Assembly: GCA_963576735.1 (NCBI GenBank)
Contig: OY755189.1
Span: 1,240,001 to 1,304,000, forward strand
DNA length: 64,000 nucleotides
From: Bedellia somnulentella
Lineage: Eukaryota; Arthropoda; Insecta; Lepidoptera; Bedelliidae
Direction of reading: 5' to 3'
Shown here: positions 37,401 through 45,052 of the stretch, piece after piece
Layout of the letters: each line of letters opens with the position of its first letter
Position numbering within the stretch: position 1 is the first letter of the stretch
The notes under the pieces: model-generated
The model's database searches: none
What the model was told of the DNA's origin: nothing
What the model saw: the letters and a program-made list of their open reading frames with translations, nothing else
Made by a program: the position numbers and the translations under genes

Positions 37401-40400
37401 AGTTTGTAATGTTAGGTTATGTGATCGAATGAGAAACAGCGTAAAGAAGATAAAAAAAAATGTTAAAATGGCTTGGGCACATAGAAAGGATGTATGACAC
37501 TAAATTGGAGAAAGAGGCCTAAAGACCTAAAGTGGAAGGTAATGTTAGTAAAGGACAAAGACGGACGACACATTTAGACCAAATAGAAAGTGTGGTTAAA
37601 AAGACAGGCTTCCGAAGAGTAAAGAATAAAAGAATGTATGAAAATATTGATAGTTGTAAACGAAGCATGCAATATTTTTTTTAAAATGGGTACTAAACAT
37701 AAACTATACGTGTTTAGAGATTATTACTAAATTAAAGTTGTAATTGAATTCGCGCATGCGCTATGTCTCCCATGGCCATCATGATTATGCTAACTGGAAT
37801 TTCGAAATCCAAAACAAACAGTTAATTATGATTATTAGTTTCGCCAAAATATCCAGAACCTGTATAATGCTTATCAGGATAACTCTATGTATTTTGTTTT
37901 TATATACATCCTCTTTTTTGATAGGAAGGAATTTGAAATTAAGAAAACTTAAATACAATATTACACTATTGCGTATCGATAAAAATGTAATTGTTTTGGT
38001 AATAAGAGGTTATGCGTTCCTAAAATCAGTACGACAAACTTTGCTTTATGAGCAAGCGCGTTGAAAATTAATAAAATAAGCAGATTTTTTGCGTTCTTTA
38101 TGTTTAGGTACAAATCGATTTTGCATGTGGAATGAATTATAAACTAGGCAAAGGTTTTTACACAGTCACGATCATCAATCAACCATTGCAGTTGACTGCT
38201 TTCACAGCCTTTCATGACGTCATAAACCTTTCACGGATAATAAGAGGCGGATAAAAATTAAGCACAGTCCATTATCTCTGAAAACGACGAGTTATTCTGA
38301 AACTCACCCTTTATTAAAGTGTTGACTTTACCCTTTTTATTTTGCTTACTAATACTAGAAGCCTGAGAAAGGTACATACATACATACATACATATACTCA
38401 CGGCTGTAAATCCCTACAAGTGGTAGCCAGAGCTGAGGAACTAGAAGTTCCTCGGCCACTTTTGGAAAGTAGAGTGGGGAAAAGATGGTAAAAATAAAGG
38501 TTGTTGGTGATGGGTCTCCAACCGCATCGCCCAAAAATCCCTTAATAGCCCCAATACCGTTAGTCGCCTTTTACGTACACCCACCGGAAGAAATGGGGTA
38601 GTGCTATTCTAAGCCGACACTACACAGCACAACCTGAGAAAGGTTTTCGTTATTAAAATAGTTCTAACTGAATAGTCCTATCTTTTTCATTATTAAATAC
38701 TAGCTGACCAGGCAAACAATGTTCTTTTATATATTATCAAGGTTCTTTACCTAAAGGTAAAAACGGGACCCTATTACCGACACTTGCTTTTTGTCTTCCT
38801 GTCTGTCATCAGAATATCCATACTAATCCATACTTAATATACTTAATATTATAAATGCGAAAGTAACTCTGTCTGTCTGTCTGTTACGCTTTCCCGCTAA
38901 AACCTCTCAAACGATCTTGATCAAATTTGGCACAGTCAATCTTTAGACCCTCACAAAGAACATAGGCTATCTTTTATTGCAAAAATAAGGGATCAAGAGG
39001 TTAAAATAGGGGCTGAAAGTTTGTACGTGATTTTTTAATTTTAAAAGATGTGAAACTTTATATTTAAACACTTGACAAGAAACAAAAAAAAAATGTTCTA
39101 GCGTTTTTGGAATTTCACCCTGTGAGGGGATGAAATAGGGGTTGAAAGTTTGTATGAAGTTCGTAGTTTTTTTTGTATTTGGGCATTCCATTTATTTTTA
39201 ATTTTGTATTTAATATTATAATATTTTGTATGTAATATGTATAATGTAACTCCTCTCACGCGAGTCAGACTCGTACTTGGTACCGGTATTTTAAATACAC
39301 GTCTTTTCCCGCCAATTCCATTAATTCCGGAATCCCCATTTCGCCCATAAAAACAGTTTTATTTAACTCACCGTATAAGATCGAGCAGCGTATCAGAAGT
39401 AAGCGTGTCCTTGGTGATGACCTTGGTGGGTTTCGGCTGCGAGTATCCAGGGTCCTTGCCAGGCTTGATGGTGGTGACCAGAATGATGCCCAGCACCACA
39501 GCGCAGACCGTGGTCGTCATATAGTAGCATATGGCACGGAAACCGACCCTGGGGGAGACTGACTAGTTAATGGATTTTATGTCTCTTTGGTTATGTTAAA
39601 TGCTGGAGAAACGGGAATGAGAAAAATATCGGCCGTAGAAGATAGAAAGTTAATGGTGGTTTTAAAATTACCGCGAAAACGGAAGTAATACATACATATA
39701 CTCACGGCTATAAATCCCTAGAAGGGGTAGCCAGAGCTAAGAAATTTGAAATTCCTCAGCCAATTTTGGAAAGCTGAGTGGGGAAAAGATGGTAAAATAA
39801 AGGTTGTTGGTGATGGGTCTCCAACCGCATCGCCCAAAAATCCCTTAAAAGCCCCAATACCGTTAGTCACCTCTTACGTACACCCACCGGAAGAAATGGG
39901 GTAGTGCTATTCTATGCCGACACTACACAGCTTTCTATGCCGACACTACACGGCTTTCGGAACACACTAAACGGAAGTAATGAGTTTTGATAAACATTAA
40001 ATTAACATATTAGGTTACCTGTATATTGTTGGTTTGGAATATTTTTAACCCAGTGATTGTTAGGTGATGTTACTAGAAACACTTTACGAACAATCCTTTA
40101 TTTTACGATATTTTCCCAGCTGAACTTTTCAAAAATGGCTAAGGAATTACTAATTCCTTAGCTCTGGCTACCCTTTCTAGGGATTTATAGCCATGAGCAT
40201 ATGTTTTGTTCTGCCATGTAGTGCCGGCTTAGAATGTCGCTACCCCTTTTTACCCACGGGTGTCGTAAGAGGCGACTTAGGGTATTGGGGCTTTTTATTG
40301 GATTTTTGGGCGATGCGGTTGGAGACCCATCACCAAAAACCTTTATTCTTACCATCTTTTCCCCACTCAACTTCCAAAAGTGGCTGAGGAATTTATAATT

Positions 40401-40935
40401 CCTTAGCTCTGGTTACCCCTTCTAGGGAAATATAGCCGTGAGTATATGTATGTATGTATGTATGAGTATATGTTTTTATGTAACTTCCAAAAGAGGCCCA
40501 GAATTTTTGAATTCTGAAACTCAAGCTACCCTTATTGGTCTTAATATCCGTGAGTATATTTTTAAAGGCTCAAACGTTCACGCCGATATCCCTGGAGGGT
40601 TTGGTAGAGGTAATACTTGTGAACATCACGTGACATTGTCACACATTTAAAACCATACACAGAACTCACTTGCCAGACAGACTAAGATCCAACGACGCAA
40701 TAGCTGACACTATCGAAGACACCAGTAGCGGAACTATCAGACACTTGAGCATCCTCAGAAACAGTTCCCCAGGGTACTGAAAGTACATCACGTCTCTTCG
40801 CGACCATTCTATACCAGATGCTCTTAACCCCCATCCCAGTAGGGTCCCAGAGAGCACTCCGATGATGGTCAAAAGGGTTAAGAGGTTCCCTCGCAGGAAT
40901 TGCGTGCATTTGTTCGAGGGGAGCCGTAGCGGCAT
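22265..40935 (-). CDS. Excitatory amino acid transporter (SLC1 family), complete reading frame in 8 exons
   Basis: Exons in order of translation: 40935-40670, 39548-39372, 28515-28424, 27861-27678, 25727-25494, 24946-24755, 23412-23278 and 22430-22265. All junctions have AG/GT and matching phases and give 481 residues, the usual EAAT length. Motifs seen: [10 protein letters not shown] (TM2), the MTTT block of TM3, FGTASS joined to SATMP (hairpin 1), [10 protein letters not shown] (TM7), [10 protein letters not shown] (hairpin 2) and DRFRTTINV (TM8). The Arg in DRFRTT is the residue that binds the side-chain carboxylate of glutamate or aspartate; neutral transporters lack it. By family knowledge the protein is a plasma-membrane, Na+-coupled glutamate/aspartate carrier of glia and neurons. 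The ATG at 40935 follows an in-frame TAA in the same exon and has A at -3, so it is the likely start. Confidence 0.93.
23059..23222 (+). mobile_element. Family A SINE, 3' part
   Basis: Starts TCGTTTTTGGGCAATGCGGT; lies just downstream of an EAAT exon boundary in the intron. Confidence 0.75.
23278..23412 (-). CDS. EAAT exon: hairpin 2
   Basis: 135 nt, acceptor CCCCAG, donor GTAAGT. It reads [20 protein letters not shown] and ends ILAVDWLL at the start of TM8. Hairpin 2 is the extracellular gate. Confidence 0.94.
23675..24018 (-). mobile_element. tRNA-derived SINE (family B), complete
   Basis: Minus strand head TATAGCTCAGTGAGCTTATC (A box) and CAGGGTTCAAGTCTGACC (B box), then the family body. 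It sits in an EAAT intron. Confidence 0.75.
24034..24150 (-). pseudogene. Partial tandem copy of the EAAT NMDGT exon (copy A)
   Basis: About 115 nt match the 3' part of the exon at 24755-24946 including its donor region. The 5' part with the acceptor and hairpin 1 is absent. Substitutions include changes in the KVEMSFGK segment. The following intronic sequence is duplicated too, so this is a tandem duplication of a unit about 210 bp long. Confidence 0.8.
24248..24662 (-). pseudogene. Partial tandem copy of the EAAT NMDGT exon (copy B), split by an RTE fragment
   Basis: The copy lies in two parts, 24248-24293 and 24570-24662. A ~19-bp stretch around CCAAAAGACAT-TCAACCT is repeated on both sides of an RTE fragment (24295-24545). 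It is closer to the real exon than copy A at several sites (GGCTTCATATAGCGC). It has no acceptor and no NMDGT upstream part. Confidence 0.75.
24295..24545 (-). mobile_element. Decayed RTE LINE fragment inside the exon copy
   Basis: It matches the thumb-coding part of the RTE copy around 32515-32770 on the same strand, with small deletions. It lacks the 3' tail. Confidence 0.6.
24755..24946 (-). CDS. EAAT exon: hairpin 1 end and TM7 (NMDGT)
   Basis: 192 nt, acceptor ATTTCAG, donor GTTAGT. It holds [20 protein letters not shown], then [24 protein letters not shown] coordinates Na+ in this family. Partial copies of this exon lie downstream at 24034-24662. Confidence 0.94.
24992..25208 (+). mobile_element. 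Family A SINE, diverged
   Basis: GCCGTGTAGTGTGGGCC head, tail lost. Confidence 0.75.
25494..25727 (-). CDS. EAAT exon: TM5-TM6 and start of hairpin 1
   Basis: 234 nt, acceptor TTTACAG, donor GTAATC. It reads [18 protein letters not shown] and [19 protein letters not shown], ending [10 protein letters not shown] at the serine-rich tip of hairpin 1. Confidence 0.93.
25830..25935 (-). mobile_element. Decayed RTE fragment (RT motif A region)
   Basis: Similar to 33320-33450 of the long RTE copy (GACTCCCCAAACTG, AAGTACTTTCTTAGTGTCCT). Confidence 0.5.
26297..26479 (+). CDS. Proline-rich 60-residue ORF, unrecognised, antisense within an EAAT intron
   Basis: The ATG has a good context (CAAAATGA). 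The ORF encodes repeated Pro/Ser segments such as [20 protein letters not shown], and its GC is clearly higher than in the flanking intron. An AATAAA lies about 95 nt downstream at 26577. It is on the strand opposite to EAAT, between two EAAT exons. I do not recognise it. It could be a small protein gene, the end of a retrocopy or chance. The opposite strand is also open and Trp-rich, which weakens the coding call. Confidence 0.25.
   Translation: MTIPPHVSCPQLSPPNLGPRLPSPITPLDPSIYTPRAPCSPIPNSGPYDPHAPSPRPKIY
26730..26990 (-). mobile_element. Second, older copy of the same LINE 3' end
   Basis: Shares ACCGATTTCGGTCATGGC and the region for the zinc-finger-like motif with 58840-59030, with many substitutions. 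Confidence 0.65.
27060..27555 (+). mobile_element. tRNA-like sequence split by a foldback element
   Basis: GCACCATAGCTCAGTTGGC at 27062-27080 rejoins AGAACAACCAACCCGTTGGT after 27515. The A box TAGCTCAGTTGG is clear; a weak B box, GGTATCGAAA, follows. Confidence 0.6.
27081..27507. mobile_element. 427-bp foldback DNA element with 8-bp TSD
   Basis: TIRs of about 155 bp start GGCTTATTCCGTTTATCCAC and end with its reverse complement. TSD CAGTTGGC at 27073-27080 and 27508-27515. Inside each arm the motif CCGTTTATCCACCCT occurs twice. The loop is about 110 bp and has no ORF. Confidence 0.9.
27678..27861 (-). CDS. EAAT exon: TM4c and TM5
   Basis: 184 nt, acceptor CTTTCAG, donor GTAAGA. It reads [20 protein letters not shown], then a loop and [12 protein letters not shown], the family signature of this region. 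Confidence 0.92.
27975..28175 (-). mobile_element. 5'-truncated RTE copy
   Basis: 3' 200 bp of the family (TTCCCATTGGGGTAGGCAGA at its low end), about 85-90% like the copy at 54222. Confidence 0.75.
28424..28515 (-). CDS. EAAT exon: extracellular TM4 loop
   Basis: 92 nt, acceptor TTCCAG, donor GTAATA. It encodes [19 protein letters not shown]. The FPxNLVQ motif is the conserved start of the extracellular segment. The intron before it is 10.9 kb and holds an RTE copy and much repeat. Confidence 0.9.
28795..29668 (-). pseudogene. 5'-truncated LINE reverse transcriptase end (RTE-like)
   Basis: About 290 open codons start within the RT palm with [16 protein letters not shown]. The thumb follows ([32 protein letters not shown]) and a C-terminal [25 protein letters not shown]. 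The frame reads into the tail at 28795. The upstream part of the RT, the endonuclease and ORF1 are absent. Codon use is GC-richer than the surrounding EAAT intron. The open frame suggests a fairly recent insertion. Confidence 0.8.
30396..30475 (-). mobile_element. RTE tail fragment
   Basis: GGATAGGCAGAGACTGTCGA matches the family tail; the rest is a scrambled fragment. Confidence 0.45.
30790..31180 (-). mobile_element. tRNA-derived SINE (family D)
   Basis: Minus strand starts CCGTGGTCTAGCGGTTAAGC (A box) and has a good T arm, TCGGGTTCGATTCCCGA. The cloverleaf is imperfect, with acceptor mismatches. The body follows and ends in GATGAT units. Confidence 0.8.
31503..31747 (+). mobile_element. 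Family A SINE, GCTGTG subfamily
   Basis: Nearly full length with the CTAACGGTATTGG variant. Confidence 0.88.
31750..31885 (-). mobile_element. Decayed RTE 3' fragment
   Basis: GGGTAGGCAGATACTATAAA followed by GAAGTCTGCCTTTTTAAGCA; abuts a family A copy. Confidence 0.5.
32323..33156 (-). pseudogene. RTE reverse transcriptase thumb and C-terminus, YADD deleted
   Basis: 277 codons. After KCLM the sequence jumps to [10 protein letters not shown], so the Y/F-ADD motif and two further residues are missing in frame. The rest is well kept: [42 protein letters not shown] and [12 protein letters not shown]. The end reads through to the family's 3' terminus. Confidence 0.8.
33181..33552 (-). pseudogene. 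RTE reverse transcriptase, fingers and palm part
   Basis: 123 codons with [29 protein letters not shown] (motif A, two extra residues AF relative to the usual spacing) and [16 protein letters not shown] (motif B). It ends at a TAG inside the palm. Confidence 0.8.
34174..35142 (-). pseudogene. RTE endonuclease domain, degenerate
   Basis: 322 codons. It contains [42 protein letters not shown] and [11 protein letters not shown], the endonuclease/exonuclease/phosphatase fold of RTE LINEs. The N-terminal strand with [10 protein letters not shown] lies upstream beyond an in-frame TGA at about 35182. Confidence 0.8.
35683..36015 (+). mobile_element. Two family A heads and one body
   Basis: A truncated head at 35683-35750 is followed by a second copy starting at about 35775, whose tail shows GTAAGTATATGTATGTAT. 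Confidence 0.75.
36017..36335 (-). repeat. Two tandem units of about 175 bp
   Basis: Both units carry TTAATGGGAACGAGCTCG-like and CTAAATTCAGGTGGCACG. The minus-strand frame encodes PPEFR-EL-PIK-NSF-KY twice. Confidence 0.75.
36750..36995 (+). mobile_element. tRNA-derived SINE (family C-like), full head
   Basis: A box in CCGTGGCATAGAGG, B box GGTTGCGGGTTCGATCCCCG, body ending in an AGTTTGGGGCTAACTCAACC region. Confidence 0.75.
37375..37680 (+). mobile_element. Decayed RTE 3' fragment
   Basis: Shows the AGAAAAGTTTGTAATGTTAG, GGACGACACATTTAGACC and AAAAGACAGGCTTCCGAAG blocks with several indels; the terminal tail is missing. Confidence 0.65.
38374..38628 (-). mobile_element. Family A SINE with perfect TSD
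   Basis: TSD CCTGAGAAAGGT at 38362-38373 and 38633-38644. Confidence 0.9.
38700..38840 (-). mobile_element. Helitron-like 3' end
   Basis: ACTAGCTGACCAGGCAAACA on the plus strand is the inverted terminus. Confidence 0.5.
38845..39290 (+). mobile_element. Helitron-like element
   Basis: ATATTATAAATGCGAAAGTA start with a CTGT repeat; the end GAGTCAGACTCGTACTTGG is palindromic. Confidence 0.55.
39372..39548 (-). CDS. EAAT exon: TM3 and start of TM4
   Basis: Acceptor CCCCAG, donor GTGAGT, 177 nt. It reads [20 protein letters not shown], then [18 protein letters not shown] and TLLDLIR, the family-typical TM3 and loop. Confidence 0.92.
39690..39969 (-). mobile_element. Family A SINE with duplicated head
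   Basis: TSD AACGGAAGTAAT at 39678-39689 and 39970-39981. The 5' end CGACACTACACAGC/CGGC occurs twice in tandem. Confidence 0.9.
40020..40203 (+). mobile_element. Family A SINE, old copy
   Basis: The tail half (CTTAGCTCTGGCTACCCTTT) is clear, the head half is strongly diverged. Confidence 0.65.
40213..40465 (+). mobile_element. Family A SINE, young copy
   Basis: Placed directly after an older copy. Nearly identical to the copies at 7432 and 60555. Confidence 0.9.
40482..40563 (+). mobile_element. Family A tail fragment
   Basis: AACTTCCAAAAGAGGCCCAG to ATCCGTGAGTATATTTTT. Confidence 0.6.
40566..40645 (-). mobile_element. Family B SINE 3' fragment
   Basis: CAAACGTTCACGCCGATATC and GAACATCACGTGACATTGTC. 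Confidence 0.65.
40670..40935 (-). CDS. EAAT exon 1 of CDS: start, TM1 and TM2
   Basis: The exon begins upstream at 40957 after a TTTCAG acceptor, so a 5' noncoding exon exists further out. An in-frame stop precedes the ATG. Donor GTGAGT splits the last Lys codon. TM1 ([17 protein letters not shown]) and TM2 ([16 protein letters not shown]) are evident. Confidence 0.92.
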
Positions 40936-40990
40936 TTTCGGTTAGGCCCCCTCGTTTCTGAAACAAGGGTTAAAAGTTATTAAAATGTAT

Positions 40991-41485
40991 GCTGTGTTGT
41001 GTCGGCTTAGAATATCTAATAGCATGAATAGCATGGGTGATCGTAAGAGGCGACTAAGAGTATCGGGGCTTTTTAAGTATTTTTTGGGCATTTCGGTTGA
41101 AGACCCATCATCAAAAACATTTATTTTAAAATCTTTTCCCCACGTACTTCAATGTGGAAGGTAATGTTAGTAGAGGACGACCTCGGAGGACACATTTAGA
41201 TCAAATAGAAAATGTGCTCAAAAAGGCAGGTGTCCGAAGTACGAAGAATAAAAGAGCATGTATGAAAATATTGATGGATGTGAATGAAGCTAGAGAGGTT
41301 TGCCAGGATCGTACAAAGTGGCGATCGATAGTCTCTGCCTACCCCAATGGGAACTAACGGCGTGAGAATACGTATGTATGTACGTACTTCAAAAAGTGGC
41401 TGAAGAATTTTCTGATTGTGAAGTTTTGGCTACCCCTTTTAGGGATTTATAGCCGTGAGAATATGTATGTATATTTATGTATGTA
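40991..41485 (+). mobile_element. Family A SINE split by an RTE copy
   Basis: Head GCTGTGTTGTGTCGGCTTAG at 40991-41152, remainder 41393-41485. Confidence 0.85.
41153..41381 (+). mobile_element. 5'-truncated RTE copy nested in family A
   Basis: Perfect 11-bp TSD ACGTACTTCAA at 41142-41152 and 41382-41392. It interrupts the family A copy 40991-41485. Confidence 0.88.
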
Positions 41486-42070
41486 GAATTACATGATGAG
41501 ATCGTTTTGGGTGTTAAGAGTATTTTATGTGTAGGGATTTGCTTTAAAACGATAAAAGAAAAAAAAGAAAAGAAGATGTTTATTCGCCATTTGTGGCACA
41601 AAAAAAAACATATAAAATTAATAAAATTACAAAGTTAAATATAAAAGTAAACAAAAAACTAATACAATAAAAATAACAACATTATAACAACATTTTAAGT
41701 AATTAACAAAAACTTAAATATATTTGCACCACTGCAATAGCGAATTGGTACTGACTCAAAACAAAAACACAATGTTCTCTGCAATTTAATTAGTATGCAA
41801 TATTATTGATACTAAATCATGTAAGACACATAAATAAGCAAAATAATTGAGAATACATTAAACTTATGAATATCAAATTTAAATCATGCCACCTACAGTG
41901 CAATTAATGGACATTTAGCAGAATCGAGGATATAATTGTTATTTTACACCTACACCCAACCCTCGTGGTATGATTAATAAAAATAATTTATGTTGCTTTG
42001 ATTAATTGCTTGTTAATATTCAGCCGTGTTGTATCCACTTAGTAAGCACTAAACCATTTCTTTCCGTTTT
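41486..42070. other. AT-rich spacer
   Basis: A-rich tail-like sequence at 41555-41700 may be the end of an old minus-strand LINE; nothing else seen. Confidence 0.4.
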
Positions 42071-42074
42071 TATA

Positions 42075-42118
42075 TGCTGTGTATCGGCTTAGAATAGCAC
42101 TACCCCGTTTCTTCCGGG
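42075..42118 (+). mobile_element. Family A head fragment
   Basis: GCTGTGTATCGGCTTAGAAT to TTTCTTCCGGGG, then cut off. Confidence 0.7.
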
Positions 42119-42473
42119 GTTGACGATTTATTCTCTTGATGCCTTGATTCATATTTTTTATTTATTTATTTATTTTTTTATTTATTTATTCGTTGACCAC
42201 CAACAGCAAACACAACAAACATGGCACAGAACATACAATTGTTTTACAAAGCCAATGACAGGTGATCACAATTACCGGTTCAAAACAAAAGAGGAACGAA
42301 ATTAAGGCGGTTGCCCGCGAAAATACAGCAAGTTCATTAGAAAAAAGAAAAATAATAATATTATAAATAACGTTTAAAAAATACAAGGAAAGAAAGAGAA
42401 TAAAAATATAAAATATGAACAAAACCAAAAAAAGACCGTGAATGATGATACTATGATGGTAATGTATATAGGT

Positions 42474-42484
42474 ATGTGTGTGTG

Positions 42485-42517
<33 letters not shown>

Positions 42518-42542
42518 TTGTGTATGTGTATGTGTATATGTA
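42474..42542 (+). repeat. GT microsatellite
   Basis: Mostly GT units, interrupted by CG and ATGT. Confidence 0.95.
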
Positions 42543-42837
42543 TGTTTTAATTATGCTTATACTGGTTAACTTTGACTTGTTTTAAATGTTTCTATTTCTT
42601 GATTGACTAAGTAGTGCTAAGTTAAGCTAAGTGCTACTAGTATGGTACCAACGTTTTTAAGGATTTACTGGCTGAAGCATAAAGGACATGATCTGTTTTC
42701 CAAAAATTTGAATTTGAATATGTATATATTTTTTTAATTAAATAAACATGCTTAGCTTATATATTATGACTTAACATGATTAAACAGTGATTGCATATCG
42801 TGATCGAGCCTACCATTGCGGAAACATCACCGAAAAA

Positions 42838-42941
42838 CCATTTTCCCATTGAAGACAATAGAAAAAAGTCAATGGTTCCTTTTTAGAGCGCACCATTTTC
42901 CCATTGAAGACAAAAGAAAATGGTTTCTTTTTCAGAGCGCG
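42838..42941 (+). repeat. Two tandem units of about 52 bp
   Basis: CCATTTTCCCATTGAAGACA occurs twice, each followed by an AATGGTT-CTTTTT-AGAGCGC block. Confidence 0.8.
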
Positions 42942-43423
42942 GCTTAAAACTTAAGACCGACTGCACAGATAGTAAAAAGACAGACATATTCCGAGTTTGA
43001 GGTTTACCTAACAAGCTCAGCTCAATCAATTTTAATCACAATTTGCATTGAAGTCCTAGTATAATGCCTTGTTGGTAAAAAACAATTACTACTCAGGTGA
43101 AGACCGGGAACGGTTTCTATGAAAAATATTTCTTATCCTCTCTTTGAAGATGGGTTGCATTCTTTTGATCATGTATCTATGAATGTAAATTGCACGACAG
43201 AGACAATATTCTATTAATAATCCTAGTGAAAGTTGTCCTAGTGACATACTGATACATACAACTGGGCGATATATTCGGTGTTGGCATCAGACGGTGCTAT
43301 CAAACAAATACAATTGAACTATCCGCTTTAGATGTTTTTATTTTATTTTACTATGCTTATTTTACTGTTTTGTTATGCATCAAGCAAGTTATGCACTGCT
43401 AGCAAGCTTTATGTTTAATATAA

Positions 43424-43653
43424 CATACATACATATACTCACGGCTATAAATCCCAGGAAGGGGTAGCCAGAGCTAAAGAATTAGAAATTCCTCAGCCAC
43501 TTTTGGAAATTTGAGTGGGGAAAAGATAGTAAAAATAAAGGTTCTTGGTGATGGGTCTCCAACCGCATCGCCCAAAAATCCCTTAATAGCCCCATACCGT
43601 TAGTCGCCTCTTACGTACACCGTACACTATTCTAAACCGACACTACACGGTAA
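43424..43653 (-). mobile_element. Family A SINE with TSD
   Basis: TSD TTTAATATAA at 43414-43423 and 43654-43663. A small deletion lies in the head. Confidence 0.88.
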
Positions 43654-44224
43654 TTTAATATAAATTGTTCAGAAATATATATTTATTTGACGGACGGAAA
43701 AAGGAGAAATTATAAAAATGTTTTTATTCATTTGGTAATGAAATCCTAAAAATGCCTATATTTCTGTGTTACAATTATCTATTATTTTTTTTTACGACAA
43801 TTGCGTCTTACTTAAATTATAATAAAATATATAAAATATAAATATTATAGTTATATAAAACATATCGACAAGCCAACAAAAAACAAATATAGTATCTCTG
43901 TCCATCTTTAGGGTTAGACTGCAATAATAATAAGCGAAGAGTATTTTTTTTTCTTCAGTGTATTTTTCCGCAACATTGTAATATATATTACCAGAAAAAG
44001 ATCGTTTCATTGACAGCCTTATTGGATGAGCGATCAGCTGAAACCTCTTAACAGATATTTGACACCTTCGGGAAGAGATACTTTACGTTGTGTATCGGAT
44101 ATTTCTGTTTGTATTTCACGTATTCGGAAAAATAACAAGATGGTTTTAGTCTCATCGTCGAAGAAGTCTTCAGTTACACAGCAATGCAAAAAAAATGTTA
44201 TAAAAACATTCCAAATTCCATTCA

Positions 44225-44290
44225 AAGGTTGTCTGCAAGAGATTGCTTTTAGTGCTGAGACCGCCAATTCTACTTTTGTTATTAATTTTA
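44225..44290 (+). repeat. Fragment of the same LINE 3' region as 47389-47465
   Basis: The blocks GGTTGTCTGCAAGAGATTGC and GAGACCGCCAATTCTAC match the other copy in inverse orientation. It lies inside the 175-codon open frame at 44026-44553, which is therefore doubtful as a gene. Confidence 0.6.
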
Positions 44291-44764
44291 TGTATTTGTT
44301 AATGTTTCTCCTTTTTGATTTGCAACAAAGAGTTTTCTATTATATTCTATTCCATTATAGTTTTGAGGCTAATAGAAAACTATGTACAACATCTACGCAG
44401 CTAGACGCTATGATAACATTCCAATCAAATATCGATGATATAAGAAACGTATATTGTTACATCGACCAACAAAAACCTTTTTATAACGCTAACAAAACCT
44501 TCGAGCTTTCAAGTCGACTACAATATCATTTCAGTCTGACAACGCAAAAATAAAACCACTTTTGCTTCTTCAAACCATCGACTTTATTATGTCTTCTTTC
44601 ACAAGCATATTTGCTTTCCAATTTATTTTGTGTTGTACAACATTGTGATTTTCATTGGAAGCATGAAAATATTTACGAAAATTAACTGTTACTAAGAACC
44701 TCCTTTGGACGAAAAAGATAGTCACGTATCAACTAGGCCACGAACTATGTATTTTATTAATAAT

Positions 44765-45027
44765 TATCCTATTAATATTATAAATGTGAAAGTTTAGATG
44801 TTTGAATGTTTGTGTGTTTGGGGCAAAAAGGCTCCTCAAGTACATAATGTATATGAATGAAATAAGGCAGAATGCATGATAACGATCTAAACTGTAACAT
44901 ATAGTATAATACTTTTTATCCCGGAATAATTTGACCAATAAAATATTCACGCATGATTGAACTAAGAGTACCGGAAAAACGCCTTAAGCAGCAAATTTGA
45001 CAGTGCGAAGTCTGTCGGGTCAGCTAG
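44765..45027 (+). mobile_element. Helitron-like element, short complete copy
   Basis: TCCTATTAATATTATAAATG to GGGTCAGCTAG, host T after it. The CR1-like LINE begins just downstream. Confidence 0.75.
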
Positions 45028-45052
45028 TATAGAATATATATATATATAACAT

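Noticed and set aside
37744..38064. 106-codon ORF as a membrane protein
   Set aside because: Hydrophobic by AT-rich composition; no conserved motif or gene context.
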